Source: Brachypodium distachyon (Eukaryota > Streptophyta > Magnoliopsida > Poales > Poaceae). Taken from it: a stretch of 64,000 nt of DNA. Positions 12,689 to 24,279 of the stretch are shown piece after piece. The number at the start of each line of letters is the position of its first letter. The stretch's first letter is position 1. The stretch covers positions 8,680,001 through 8,744,000 of the forward strand of contig NC_016133.3 of NCBI RefSeq assembly GCF_000005505.3. Reading direction: 5' to 3'. The notes below the pieces were generated by a model, which did not search any database, had not been told where the DNA came from, and saw nothing but the letters and a program-made list of their open reading frames with translations. The position numbers and the translations under genes are program-made.

Positions 12689-13063
12689 GCAAAGATTAAT
12701 AGTCATTATAGCGTCTCAAATTTCATCTCTATCTTAAATGTAATTTTTTTTATCAATTACTTAGAAAAGATTAATAATTATCTTATATACCGTCTCAAAT
12801 TCATCTCTACCTTGAACGTAAATATTTTTTTAATCAATTCCTAAGAAAAGATTAAGAATCATCTTATATAGCGTCTCAAATATCGTCTCTATGTTAAACG
12901 TAAATGCATTTTTTTAATCAATTCCTAATTTACAAGAGATTATTGTGACGCTGTGTAAAGCGTTTCAAAAAGCGTCTTTACTTAGCGTTCATCATTTGGT
13001 GTTGAGACAAAATACATTGGCGTCTTAAAAAAACCGACTCTACAGGCATGTTTTGTTGTAGTG
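12689..13063. repeat. CACTA subterminal tandem repeats and terminal repeat (right)
   Basis: Three head-to-tail copies of a unit of about 75-80 bp (12689-12930) each carry GCGTCTCAAAT or CCGTCTCAAAT and a downstream CATCTCTA or CGTCTCTA motif. Further CGTCTT/GCGTCT motifs lead to the terminal repeat at 13045-13063. These are the expected accessory-protein binding arrays. Confidence 0.75.
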
Positions 13064-13335
13064 GGACCTTAAGTGTGTCACCCTGCGGTTCGTGAATGAT
13101 GTGGACATGATCGAGACATATCTCCGATCAATAATCATCAGCAGGATCTGGAGATCCGTAATGACTCCCACTCATTCAACGATGAATCTCGCGTGAACCA
13201 AAAACGTCGTAACCAATTCCTTTTGTCTCACGATATTTTACTTGTCCGAGATCCGATCATCAGTATCAACTATACCTAGTTCGATCTCGTTACCGACAAG
13301 TACTCTTTACTCGTTCCATGATCTCGTTACCTAGT

Positions 13336-14111
13336 TCGGGCAGTCCGGGGCGTAATCGAGCGAGAGAAGGTTGGGGGAAAAGAAGAGGAACTCGGGGGCT
13401 TCGATATGACGCACTCGGTTTCGGATATGGGGTCGTGGACGCGAAGAACTCGGAAGTGGAGTTCGTGCGCGTGTGGGACTCGGACTGCGCGTGGTCTTCG
13501 GCCTGGGCAATTGGCGAAGGAAGAAAGAGCTGACGCGTGGGTCCCGTATGGCAGTGGCACGGGCGGCTCGGGCGGGGCTGCGGCCTGGCTCGGTGCGCTG
13601 AGGTAAGTGGGCCGACCCGGTTGGGACGGTCCGGTTACCTTTTTTTTTTCTCTTTTTTCTATTTTTTTGTCTTTTGAATACAACATTTGATTTAAAGCTC
13701 CAATTCGAGTCAAATAAAATGCAACAAAATTGTAAAATCATATTTTCATATGATTCAACTTTTGGACCAGAATTCCCTCAAAATCAAATATTTAAAAATA
13801 CTTTTGCCTATAATCTTGCCTTTAGGGCTTTATAGCTAATAAAATATTTTAGCGATTCAAATCCAAACCGAAAACCAAATTATGGGGTAGCACTTTTACT
13901 ACGTTAAACCCCTTTTCATGTCAACACCCTCATGGGTTAAAATGCAATTAACAAAAGAAGGGTAAAAAGGCCAAATTCAAATAAACACCTTTGTTAATGA
14001 GTTTCTCTGAGTTAAACTTCATGGTTTTAAATGTGATTAAATGCAAAGGTTATATGATGCTTAGGAAATGCAATGCATATGGAGGTTTTTTTTGAAACTT
14101 GGGATGTTACA
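13336..14111 (-). repeat. Probable Ty3/gypsy LTR fragment nested in the Copia LTR
   Basis: On the minus strand this block begins TGTAACATCCCAAGTTTC at 14111, a common start for plant gypsy LTRs. It runs through AT-rich then GC-rich sequence unlike the Copia LTR around it. The left border near 13336 is estimated from where Copia-like sequence resumes; no flanking duplication was found, so it may be truncated or accompanied by a small deletion. Confidence 0.45.
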
Positions 14112-14632
14112 AGAGTATATCTCTCTGTCATCTGGATGGACAAATCCCACTCTTGATCCATGAGCCTCAACTAATACTTTCAGAGTAACCAACGCCACCT
14201 TTATAGTCACCCTGTTACGGTGTGACGTTTGATGTCATCAAAGCACTCCTCCGGTGTCAGTGATTGACATGATCTCATGGTCTAAGGATTCTGGCTACTT
14301 CGTATGTGTTTGATACAGCAATGTAAACTTAATGACTTGATCGTATTGCTATACCTACTTTGGATGTGTGTTCATCACATCATTCTCCTAATGACGTGAC
14401 CCTGTTATTAACAACATCCAATGTTCATGATCAGGAACCTTGATCATCTGTTAATCAACAAGCTAGTTAAATGAGAGGCATCACTAGGAACTCTTGTTTG
14501 TTTATTAGACACACATGCATTAACGTTTCCAGTTAATACAATTTTAGCATGAGAAATAAACATCTATTATAAACATGGAATAAGATAATAACCATTTTAT
14601 TATTGACTCTCGGGCATATTCCTTTCAATTCT

Positions 14633-17161
14633 TACCTTTGAACCATCTCCAATACGCCAGATCGCCCCCTTCTTGAGTAGCTCTAAACCATGCATTATCC
14701 CCTGCCATCCCGGAGAGGGGTGTTGGGGAAACGCTGTGTCCAGCAGGTTGCCATTCGGATAGTACTTTGCTTTCATCAGCCTAGCGCAAAGACTGTCCGG
14801 TTGATCGATAAGTCGCCAGGCCTGTCTTGCAAGCAACGCTTGGTTGAAGGTCCTGAGGTCCAGGAAGCCCATACCCCCATAGCTCTTTGGCTTAAGAATC
14901 TTATCCCAAGCCAACCAGTGGACCTTTTTCTTGTTCTCTTCATCCCCCCACCAAAAGTTACGGGTCAATTGCATCAGGTCTTCACATATTCCAGCATAGA
15001 ACTTAAAGACGCTCATGCTATACGTTGGGATGGCTTGCACAACCGCCTTGATGAGGACCTTCTTACCGGCACTTGACAAGAATTTCTCGGACCAATCGTT
15101 GAGCTTCTTAATCACACGATCTTTGATAGGCTGGAACTGTCCATTTTTCATTCTTCCTTCCGGGACCGGGAGCCCCAAGTACTTTTCCTCAATACCCACA
15201 TTCTAAACCTGCAAAATTCCTACGATGGACTGGGCTTCAGCAGCATCACACTCGTTTCCCAAGAGCAGGGAGCTCTTACTTGGACTTAGTTGCTGGCCCG
15301 TGCCCAGTTCGTAGGTATTCAGCACCTCTTTCACCCTAGTGGCCTGCTCCCTATTGCCTTGGAAGAACCGTAGGCTGTCCTCGGCAAAAAGAAGGTGAGA
15401 AATCCCCGGACCCCTTCTGCACAACTTCAGCTCATTTAGGAGGCCCATGCTGATCTGTCTATTGATACACGCACTAAGCCCTTCAGCCACTATGAGAAAC
15501 AAATACGGTGACACTGGGTCACCCTGCCTCAGTCCTCTAGTAGGTTTGAACTCCTCCAAAAGGGAACCATTGAGGCGGACTGAGTAAGTGACAGAGGTGA
15601 CACATCCCATAATCCACTTAATCCATAGCTCTGCAAAGCCCATCTTGCGGAGAGCACCCTCCAAGAATCCCCAATCCACTCTATCGTAAGCCTTAGTGAG
15701 GTCAAGCTTGTAGGCGCAAAAACTGCCTTTCATGCCTTTGTTCTTCTGGAGGGAGTGGATACACTCAAAGGCGATAAGTTGGTTGTCAGTGATCAGCCGC
15801 CCGGGAATGAACGCACTTTGGGCAGGGGAGATAATCTTGTTCAAGAGAGGCCGGAATCTGTTTACCAAACACTTAGCGATGATTTTGTAGATCACGTTAC
15901 ACAAACTGATGGGTCTAAAATCCTTCAGGAGCTTCGCATCTCTGGTCTTTGGAATCAACACAATAGCAATGGAGTTCACACCATCCGGCATTTTGCCCGT
16001 CTCAAAGAACTTTTTTACCCCATGAGTAATGTCCTTTTTCAGGCATAGCCAGTTGCGTTGAAAGAAGCGGCCTGGGAAGCCATCCGGCCCAGGGGCTTTG
16101 CTAGGCCCAATCTGAAAAAGGGCGTCGCTGATTTCATCGTCAGAGAACATCTTGCGTAGCTGATTGTTCATATCAACATCCACCTGCTCCTGCAGTACCT
16201 GAATCACTCTTTCAGGCTGAACCTGCGGGTCTCTCGTGTACAGACTCTAGAAGAACTGAGTCGCCATTCCCTGCATCTCCTCGATTTGATTCGTCTCGGT
16301 ACCATCCATCCGTTTCAGACAAGTGATCTTGTTCTTTTTTGCCCTCCAGGATGCTTTCCGGTGGAAGAATTTTGTATTTCTATCCCCTGCTTTGATGTAC
16401 TCAATTCTTGATCTTTGTCGCCACATGGTCTCTTCACTATCAAGCAAATCATCAATTTCTCTCAACGGTTCCCGCTGGCGCTGCTAGTGAAAACTGTCTT
16501 GAAATTGGCTTGCTACCGCTAACCTTCATCGAAGGTTGTTTATGCGGTTCGTTATCTTCCCGAACTTCTTCTTACCCCAGTTCTGTAGCGAGCCCATGAC
16601 CGATTCGAGGTTGTCCACACTCTGGCCCATGTCACTGGCCGGCAGCCCAGCCTGCCATTCTTTTTCCACCATTTGGCCCAACTCCCCATCTTTCTCCCAA
16701 TACTCTTCGTACCTCAAAACCCTGGTCTCGGCATCTCTTCTGTCCGCCTTCTGAAGCTCAATTAGGATCAGGCAATGGTCAGATCGGGAGGAGACAAGGT
16801 GCTGCACATGATATTCTGGGAAATGGGTCATCAATCCGGGGTGGCAACTGCTCGGTCAAGCCGTACCCTGACATTCTTCCTTCCCAGTTGCTTGTTATTA
16901 AAAGTCCACGGGAGTCCAAAGAATCCCAGGTCATGTAAATCACATTCCGCCAGCACTTCTCTGAAGTCGGCGATCTGTTTCTCACTTCGTCGATTACAAG
17001 ACAAATGTTCACCCTGGTACAAGACTTCATTAAAATCGCCTGTCACTAGCCAGGGGCCATGAGCCATGGGTTTGATGCGTCGGAGAAGTTCCCACATGTT
17101 GTGTCTTAGATCACGGCGAGGCTCTACATACACAAACGTGCACCTCCACTTTATTCCAAAT
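14633..17161 (-). pseudogene. LINE-1 copy A, endonuclease C-terminus and reverse transcriptase
   Basis: Read on the minus strand from 17161: the endonuclease end (WLVTGDFNEVL, LPWTFNNK, RLDRAVATPD) leads into the reverse transcriptase (APGPDGFPGRFFQ, DFRPISLCNVIYKI, AFIPGRLITDNQ, AYDRVDWGFLEG, GLRQGDPVSPYLF, HLLFAEDSL) and the post-RT region (YLGLPVPEGRM, NFWWGDE, QALLARQAW). In-frame stops occur near 16247 and 15200, and a frame change near 16830. The active-site box reads FAED where LINEs normally have FADD, a further sign of decay. The right end joins 30546 across the gypsy element; the left end joins position 638 across the solo LTR. Confidence 0.9.
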
Positions 17162-18176
17162 TGTCGCACCAGTGGCACCCGGGGTACCACCGCTGCGCGA
17201 CGCGTGGCCCCCTCCCCTGGGTTCCCGGGAAGGTCTCATCCCGGGGAGCGCCGACGAGCTTCCCGGCAAGCTACCAGCCCGAAAGGGGCTAGCGGGGCTT
17301 ACGAGAATATTCCCGCTTAGGCTCCTCCCGGGAAGCTGCTTCCCGGGAGGAGGTTCCCGGGTGCGCTGGGCCCGGCGCTTCCCGGGCCGACTTGCGGGGA
17401 ATGGGGGTTCCCGGACGCGTGCCCCCGCCTCGGGTCGCGGGGCCCACTGGACAGCGCCGCGCGGGCGCGTGACTGGCGCGGAACGCACGGTCCCACCGAG
17501 GCAAGGAGTAAGGCGCGCGGCTCAGTGAACGAGCCGACCGACGGGTAGTTACCCGTCGATCCAAGGAACAGTGGTTGTCCAATCCTACCCTAGGGTCCTA
17601 GGCCCCTAGCAGCGGAGGTGGCACCCATGCATGCCACCAGCTCACCAGGGAGGGTTGTGTGCCTCCCCGTTGGACACTTGTAGTACATGCACCGTGGCAC
17701 ATGTGGCTTCCCCTTGTGTATAAAAGGAGGACCCATGCCAAAGGTCTGGGGGTTAGAAGGTTGACGGGTCAGATAGTTGGGAAGTTAGTCGGTTGGTCCG
17801 TTAGTTGGTTTGGACGAGGCTCACTCGATAGATGCTTGCTGACTCCAGTAGGCAGCCAACGGTGAGCGGTGAGGAGCGCCTAGCCACTGAGAGAAAGCCC
17901 GGGAGCTTGCCCGGCAACCTGTAAATCCGTAATCAATATCAGTTCAGACAGGCAGGACGTAGGGTTTTACGCCCCCGGGTGGCCCGAACCTGGGTAAAAA
18001 ACGTGCGTGCATCTGTTCTTGGGCTAGCGCGTACCCCTAGCTCTACATCTCGCCGGCCCTGTAGGGCCTCGCCGCCCGTGCCGGCGATCACCGGGTCTCC
18101 GCCCCAGACGCCCCTACCGAACCTAAAAGGGGGACGTGGCCGCACGCCCCCGGTGCCGGAGCACCGAGCGACGACA
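17162..18176 (+). repeat. 5' LTR of the Ty3/gypsy element
   Basis: 1,015 bp, GC-rich at its start, with several CCCGGGAA inverted motifs. It contains a TATA box and ends GACGACA directly before the primer-binding site. The short open frames inside it recur identically in the 3' LTR and are not genes. Confidence 0.95.
17719..17725 (+). promoter_or_regulatory. LTR TATA box
   Basis: TATAAAA lies in a TGTATAAAAGGAGG context about 455 bp before the LTR end. The same site is kept in the 3' LTR at 30084-30090. It is the likely start-site signal for the genomic RNA. Confidence 0.6.
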
Positions 18177-18196
18177 TCTGGCGCGCCAGGTAGGGG
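18177..18196 (+). promoter_or_regulatory. Primer-binding site for reverse transcription
   Basis: The sequence just inside the 5' LTR reads TCTGGCGCGCCAGGTAGGGG. Its position and TGG start are those of a plant tRNA primer-binding site. I did not assign the tRNA. Confidence 0.65.
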
Positions 18197-18286
18197 GTGC
18201 GGGAGTGGACGGCGCCGGAGATCGCCGGCAGCGGAAGTTCCCGTCGGCATCGGCTTCACTCTTCTTCGTCGACGAGCCTTGTCACC

Positions 18287-21022
18287 ATGCCCCCCAAGCG
18301 GGCTGGTGATTCACGCATAGACCCGCGTGAGGCCCCAGCGGCGCACACGCGGTCGCACGACGTGCGACCCGAGTCGGGAGCTCAAGAGAATCCCGAGCCC
18401 TCGAGGGTGCAGCAAGCGCAGCTGCCTCCACCGCCTCCCCGACTGTCGACCGACAATCGGCCGAGGGGGCCGGCTGCCCCCAGCGCTGGGGGCAGTCGGG
18501 CGAGCACGCATGGCGTCGCCCGGGCCAGCCAACGGGTGGAGTCACGACCCGAGGATGCCCCGCGGCAGCGGCACCCGGAGCACGCCGCGTCACGGGCGAC
18601 CCCTGGGGGTTCGCACCCTGCGCACCCGGAGGCGTCCGGGGCCAGGGCGGGAAGCAGCCGCTCAGGAAATCGGTTGCCCCCCGTGCGAACCCCGGCTGAA
18701 GCCATCGTCGCTGCGCGCGTCATGGTGCGCTACGAGCCACAGCAGGGCACGCCGGTGCACGAGACATGGGGCGAGGAGTTGGAAGCGCTTCTCGCCCTGG
18801 CCGCCCAACAGCCGCAAGGCGAGGGCGCCCCGGTAGGCTCCAGCCACGGACCGAACTCAGAGCGCGAAGGCGCGCCACCCGCCTCGCGACAGGGGGAGAA
18901 CCCTCCCCCTCCTCAGCGGGGACTAGTAGACGGGGGCCCGGAGGGGTCCTCGAATTCGTCGCCCACCGTCCCGGGGGGCGATGCGCGTGGCATCTTGAAT
19001 GCCCGACAACAGGAGGATCTGCGCCAGCGCTTGGAGCGCCGGCAAAGATGCGAGGTGGAGCGCCGGCACCCACTGGAACAAGAAGATGCTCCCCTGGGCC
19101 CAGAAGACGGCGGCACCGCGTTCGCGCGCGAGTTGCGGTGGGTGGTGTGGCCCCGTAAGTTCCGAGCGCCTGCGCTCGGTACGTACGACGGGACCGCTAA
19201 CCCCAAAGATTTTCTCCTGACCTATACGCTGGGCATGCATGCCATCGGCGCCGACGACAAGGTCAGGGCAAACTGGTTCCTGATGGTCCTGAAGGGATCA
19301 GCGCGAACTTGGTTGCTCAACCTGCCCGCCGGGTCCGTCGCCACCTGGGCAGACCTGCGCGAGCAGTTCGTGAGTGCGTTCTAGGGCGGCTATAAGCGCC
19401 CGGGAACCATGGCGGAGCTGCACACCATCGTGCAAAAACCAGGAGAGACGTTGCGGGCCTTCGTCAACCGTTTCTCCAATCTCTCCTATTCTATCCTGGA
19501 GGCGGAGGCGGCCATCATCATCAACACCTTCGCCATCAACGTCCGCGACCCCAAAATGCGTGAGAAGCTGAGCACGCATCGGATCCGGACGATGCAGGAC
19601 TTGTACGCCTTGGCACACAAGTGCGCCATGGCTGAGGAGGGGCGCCTAGCGCCCGAGCTGGTAGCCCAGGCTGTCGCGAGCCCTGGCGAGGGCTCGCAGA
19701 AGAAGGGTTCCCGTAAGCGCAGCGGGAAGCAAGTCCTCGCTGCGGACTCGGGGGCTCCTGCCGCGAGGCCCACGAAGAAGGCCTCGCCGGGGGGAGGATC
19801 TGGCGGGAAGCAGGGCGACGCGTCCCGCTGTCCTATCCACAACAACTCCACCCACGACGCGCAGAGCTGCCGCGTCCTGCAAGGGATCAAGCAGCGGCGG
19901 GAACAGCGCCACGAGGAGCGCCGCACCGCCGGCGCCTGCTTCAATTGCGGCGACATCGGGCACCTCTCCCGAGATTGCCCGAACGACCCAAGGGCGGGTC
20001 CGAGGCCGGCCGGCGGTGGTGCCAGCAGGGTTGAACCCCAAGGGGGGCGCGGTCAGCCCCTCGTTGCGCGGGAACGCCCTCCTCGTGCACGTGACAGGGC
20101 GCGCGCAGAGGAGCAGCGCGAGTCCGACCATTCTAGCGGTGACGAGCCGGGCTTCCAGGAGCCTCGTGGCGTCGCCTGCATCCATGGGGGATCTTACGCT
20201 CTCCCATCCCACGCCGCGGTGAAGCGCCTCACCCGCGACGTGTGTGCGCTGTTGCCGGATGCGGAGCCGCAACAGCCGCTGAGGTGGTCGCACGTGCCGA
20301 TCACCTTCAGCGCCGACGACCACCCGGTGCGACAATTGGGTTCCGGGGTAATACCCTTCGTCGTCTCGCCGATCATTAGCAATATGACGGTGACCAAGGT
20401 GCTGGTGGACAACGGAGCGGGGCTTAACCTCCTGTCCGCCAGGCTGGTGGAAAAGCTCCAGCTGCCGATGGAGCAGCTGAAGCCCACCGAACCATTCCGG
20501 GGGGTGAACCCCGGGATCGTGCGCCTGCTGGGACGCATCACGCTGCCGGTCACCTTCGGGTCCCAGGAAGCGTTCAGGACCGAGCACATAGTGTTCGACG
20601 TGGCGCACACCCCATTGCCCTACAACGGGATCCTTGGTCGGCCGGCGCTGATCAAGTTTATGGCGGCTACGCATTGCGCCTACGGCGTGATGAAGATGCC
20701 GTCCGTCTACGGAGTCCTCTCCATCGGGTGCGATCTCAAAGACGCTGCTTGGTGCGTTGGCGAGGTCGTCCAGGCTGTTGCTGCAGCTGATGCCGGCGAC
20801 GAAGGTGTTGTCGAGGACGACGCTCTGCCGGGTGACGCCCCGGCAATGAAGAAGGCCCGCGCCACCCCGCAAGGGCTAGCCGGAGGAGGCGCGGGCTCGA
20901 GCGCGCGTCCCGGCAAGGGGCGGGGGCTCCAGGAGGAGGCCGCCAAAGTGAAGAAGCTGCCCCTCCAAGCCGGCGACAAGGAGCGCACCGTTACCATCGG
21001 CGCGAACCTGACCACCGAATAG
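18287..21022 (+). pseudogene. gypsy gag and protease, interrupted by an amber codon
   Basis: The start MPPKRAGDSRID at 18287 follows GTCACC. The N-terminus is Arg/Pro/Glu-rich and low complexity. The gag core begins FRAPALGTYDGTANPKDF (about 19155) and includes WADLREQFVSAF; a TAG at 19382-19384 then stops the frame. The same frame resumes and carries TMAELHTIVQKPGETLRAF, a CCHC knuckle (CFNCGDIGHLSRDC, about 19938-19980) and an aspartic protease site (VLVDNGAGLNLLS, about 20398). A second TAG at 21020-21022 ends it before pol. Gag would form the particle and the protease would cut the polyprotein. Both stops sit where related elements read through, so they are probably mutations. Confidence 0.88.
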
Positions 21023-24000
21023 GAAAGCGCCCTCATCACCTTCCTTTGGGAAAACGCCGACGTGTTCGCCTGGGAACCGTCGGACCTTCCCGGAGTCCCC
21101 AGGGAGGTGATTGAGCATCGGCTCGCGGTGCGCCCGGACGCGCACCCCGTCAAGCAGAAGATCCGGCAGCAGGCACAAGAGCGGAAAGATTTCATCAAGC
21201 AAGAGGTGGGCAAGCTCAGGGCTGCCGGGGCCATCAGGGAAGTTTTGTACCCCACCTGGCTGGCTAACCCTGTAGTAGTGCCCAAAGATTTCATCAAGCA
21301 AGAGGTGGGCAAGCAGAAGATCCGTTGGTTGTGACCTGTTGAGTTTCCTGGATGCCTTCTCCGGCTACCATCAAATCAAGATGGCGGTCGAGGATGAGGA
21401 AAAGACGGCGTTTATCACCCCGGTTGGCTGCTACTGCTATACATGCATGCCTTTCGGGTTGAAGAACGCGGGCTCCACTTTCCAGCGCGCCCTGCGAGAA
21501 TGTTTGGGGCCCCAGCTAGGCCGCAATGCGGAGGCCTACATGGACGACATCGTCATCAAATCGAAGCATAGGGACTCGCTGATTGATGACCCGCGGGAGA
21601 CATTTGGCAACCTCCGCAAGATCAAGCTCAGGCTGAACCCTGATAAGTGCACCTTCGGTGTCAACTCCGGGCAGCTTCTGGGTTTCCTGGTTTCACACCG
21701 GGGGACAGGCCAACCCGACCAAAATAGAAGCCATCGAGAAGATGGAGGCCCCCCGCAAGGTGAAAGATGTCCAGCGCCTCGACGGCTGCGTTGCCGCGCT
21801 TGGACGCTTCATCTCCAGGCTGGGCGAGCGTGCCCTGCCTTTCTTCCGGGTAATGAAGAAGAAGGGTCCAGTCGACTGGACTGCCGAGGCCGAGGCGGCA
21901 CTCCAGGAACTCAAGCGATACCTGAGGTCACCGCCCATCCTCGTCACCCCCAAGTTGGGCGAGCCGCTGCTACTCTACCTAGCGCCGACTGACCAGGTGG
22001 TCAGCTCGGTGCTGGTTGCCGAGAGGGAGGAAGACGTCCCGGGGATTGGGGCTGCGGGGCAGGGGGCTGAGCAGCCTCCGGCAACCACCTCAAACCCAGG
22101 GACCACCCCAGAGCCGGCAACCCCGGCGATTCGGAAGCGGTTGGTGCAGCGGCCGGTGTACTTCGTCAGTACTGTGTTGCGCGACGCGCGGACAAGATAC
22201 CCGCAAGTACAGAAGCTCCTTCTGGGGGTCCTCCTTGCGTCCCGCAAGTTGCGCCACTACTTCCAGGCGCACCGCGTCACGGTGGTGTCCGGGTTCTGCC
22301 TCAGGAGGACCCTCACCAACTGTGAAGCCACCGGGAGGGTGGCCGAATGGAGGATCGAGCTGTCAGAGTTCGACCTCCACTTCGCCAACTCCAAAAGCAT
22401 CAAGAGCACGGCCCTGGCGGACTTCGTCGCGGAGTGGACGTCCACGGGCGTAGAAGAAAGTGAGTCGGAGACCGGCCTTCCCGGCAGGCTGGACGAGAGC
22501 CACTGGGTCCTCTACTTCGACGGTGCGTTCAGTCTCCAGGGAGCGGGGGCCGGAGTCGTCATCGAGTCACCCACAGGGGACCAACTGCGGCTCGCCGTCC
22601 AACTCGACTTCGCTAACTCCACCAACAACACAGTGGAATACGAAGGCCTGCTTGCCGGGCTGCGGGCTGCGGTCGCCCTCGACATTAAGCGCCTGGTTGT
22701 TCGCGGTGATTCCCAGCTTGTGATCAACCAGGTGAACAAGGACTACGATTGGCCTCAAATGGCACCGTACGTGGAAGAGGTTCGCAAGCTGGAACGGAAG
22801 TTCAAGGGTTTGCGCTTCGAACACATCAAGCGGAAGGACAACTTCGCTGCTGATGAGCTGGCCAAGATGGCAGCAGAGCGCCGGAAGCCTCCGGCGGGGG
22901 TGTTCTGTCAGAAGCAACTGGCTCCTTCAGTCGCCCCCCAGACGGCTGCCGGGGACGCCCCTCCGGCAACCGAGGGAACCCCTGCAGCGGCAGGTGTCCA
23001 TGCCGCTGATATGGCGGCATGCATTGGCAGAGAAATTCCTCCCTGGGTGGAAGAGATCGCCCGCTATTTGAAAGGGGAGACTCTCCCGGGGGACGATGTC
23101 GCCGCGGAGCGTGTAGCGCAGCGAGCCAAGATGTACACTGTGATAGACGGCAGCGTCTACCGCAGGCGTGCAAATGGTGTCAAACTCCTCTGCGTACCGC
23201 AGGAAGAAGGGTGCGCACCGTTGGAGGACATACATCGAGGCACATGTTCACACCATGTGGCCTCCCGGGCTTTAGCCGGCAAGGCTTTCCGGCATGGCTT
23301 TTACTGGCCCACGACCCTGGCCGACGCAGAGCGGCTGGTGAGGACGTGCGAAGCGTGCCAGTTCCATTCGAAGAAGAGCAACCAACTGGCCCAGGCCCTG
23401 CATGCCATCCCGTCCTCGTGGCCGTTCGCGGTCTGGGGACTGGACATCATCGGCAAGCTACCAAGGGCGGTTGGTGGTTACGAATACTTGTTTGTGGCCA
23501 TCGACAAGTTCTCCAAATGGGTGGAGGTCGAACCAGTGCGCAAGGTGACCGCCCATGCGGCCATCAAGTTCCTTAAGGGCATTGTGTGCCGGTTTGGTGT
23601 TCCTAACAGCATCATCACCGATAACGGCATGCAATTCACGAGCGCGGCATTTCATGCCTACTGCGAAGACATGGGTACTAAGCTGCGCTTCGCGTCCGTC
23701 GCTCACCCGAGGAGCAACGGACAGGCGAAGCGAGCCAACGCAGAGGTTCTGCAGGGGCTCAAGACGAGAACCTTTGACAAGCTCAAAGGCCACGGGAAGC
23801 ACTGGATCGAAGAACTCCAGCCCGTGCTGTGGTCCATCCGGACCACACCTAGTCGGGCAACGGGCGAAACTCCTTTCGCCCTTGTCTACGGGGCAGAAGC
23901 GGTGCTGCCCCTCGAGCTCAAGCACGGATCTCCCCGAGTACGCGCGTACGGCGACATCAGCCAACACGAGCAAAGGGTCGACGATCTAAACTTCATCGAA

Positions 24001-24279
24001 GAGCTTTGGTGCCGGGCTGCTGTGCGAGCCGCACGCTACCAGCAGGGACTCCGTCGTTATCACGACAGACGAGTCCGTCCCCGGGGGCTCGAGAACGGAG
24101 ACCTTGTCCTGCGCCGGATACAAGGAACGAAGGCCGGGAACAAGTTGACTCCGAAATGGGAGGGCCCCTTCCGGGTAGTGCAGGTGACCAGGCCGGGGGC
24201 TGTCCGCCTGGAAACCGAAGACGGCTCGCCTGTGCCCAATAGCTGGAATATTGAACACTTGCGCAAGTTCTACCCGTGA
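21023..24279 (+). pseudogene. gypsy pol (RT, RNase H, integrase), multiply disabled
   Basis: The RT N-terminal part (21062-21283, frame 2) ends in a scrambled junction (21284-21329) where the next segment of the RT is missing. RT resumes in another frame with FLDAFSGYHQIKMA and the intact YMDD box (about 21537-21548). A 1-bp loss near 21705 shifts to the frame of 21658-24279. That long frame has the RT connection, an RNase H domain (YFDGAFS..., [21 protein letters not shown]), an integrase zinc finger with His-His-Cys-Cys ([20 protein letters not shown]) and an integrase core (GLDIIG, ITDNG). The core's third catalytic position is Lys (23728-23730) instead of Glu. It ends at 24279. No functional polyprotein can be made from this copy. 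Confidence 0.9.

Larger units (their letters stand above)
1426..13063 (-). mobile_element. CACTA (En/Spm-like) DNA transposon, complete ends, 11.6 kb
   Basis: The left end CACTACAACAAAACATGCC (1426-1444) is mirrored at the right end (13045-13063) with one visible mismatch in the next few bases. The 3-bp duplication GGA flanks both ends (1423-1425, 13064-13066), the length expected for this superfamily. Joining the flanks restores an uninterrupted Copia LTR. Both subterminal zones carry many short GAGACG/CGTCTC motifs, the usual binding sites of the accessory protein. Two genes lie inside, both minus strand: a TNP2-type transposase (11326-7695) and an accessory En/Spm protein (5264-2534). The transposase has at least two frame breaks, so autonomy is doubtful, but the ends look transposition-competent. 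Confidence 0.93.
639..14627 (-). mobile_element. Solo LTR of a BARE/Angela-like Copia retrotransposon, interrupted by a CACTA element
   Basis: The outer ends are inverted (TGAAGGG at 639, CCTTTCA at 14627) and flanked by the 5-bp duplication ATTCT (634-638, 14628-14632). On the minus strand the start reads TGAAAGGAATATGCCC, like the TGTTGGAAATATGCCC start of BARE/Angela LTRs. Later blocks on GAATGATGTGATG, on TCACACCGTAACAGGGTG and on a stretch with a tri-nucleotide GGT/CCA run also resemble that group. No internal Copia coding region exists between the ends, so this is a solo LTR left by LTR-LTR recombination. Removing the CACTA insertion leaves about 2.35 kb. Removing the probable gypsy LTR fragment at 13336-14111 leaves about 1.57 kb, close to family size. 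The family name is by resemblance only. Confidence 0.8.

Noticed and set aside
17162..17866. Several short open frames repeated at 29.5-30.2 kb
   Set aside because: They lie in the two LTRs and are identical because the LTRs are; not genes.
19646..20872. Open frame of 408 codons on the minus strand
   Set aside because: Shadow of gypsy gag/protease, which has a zinc knuckle and protease motif on the plus strand.
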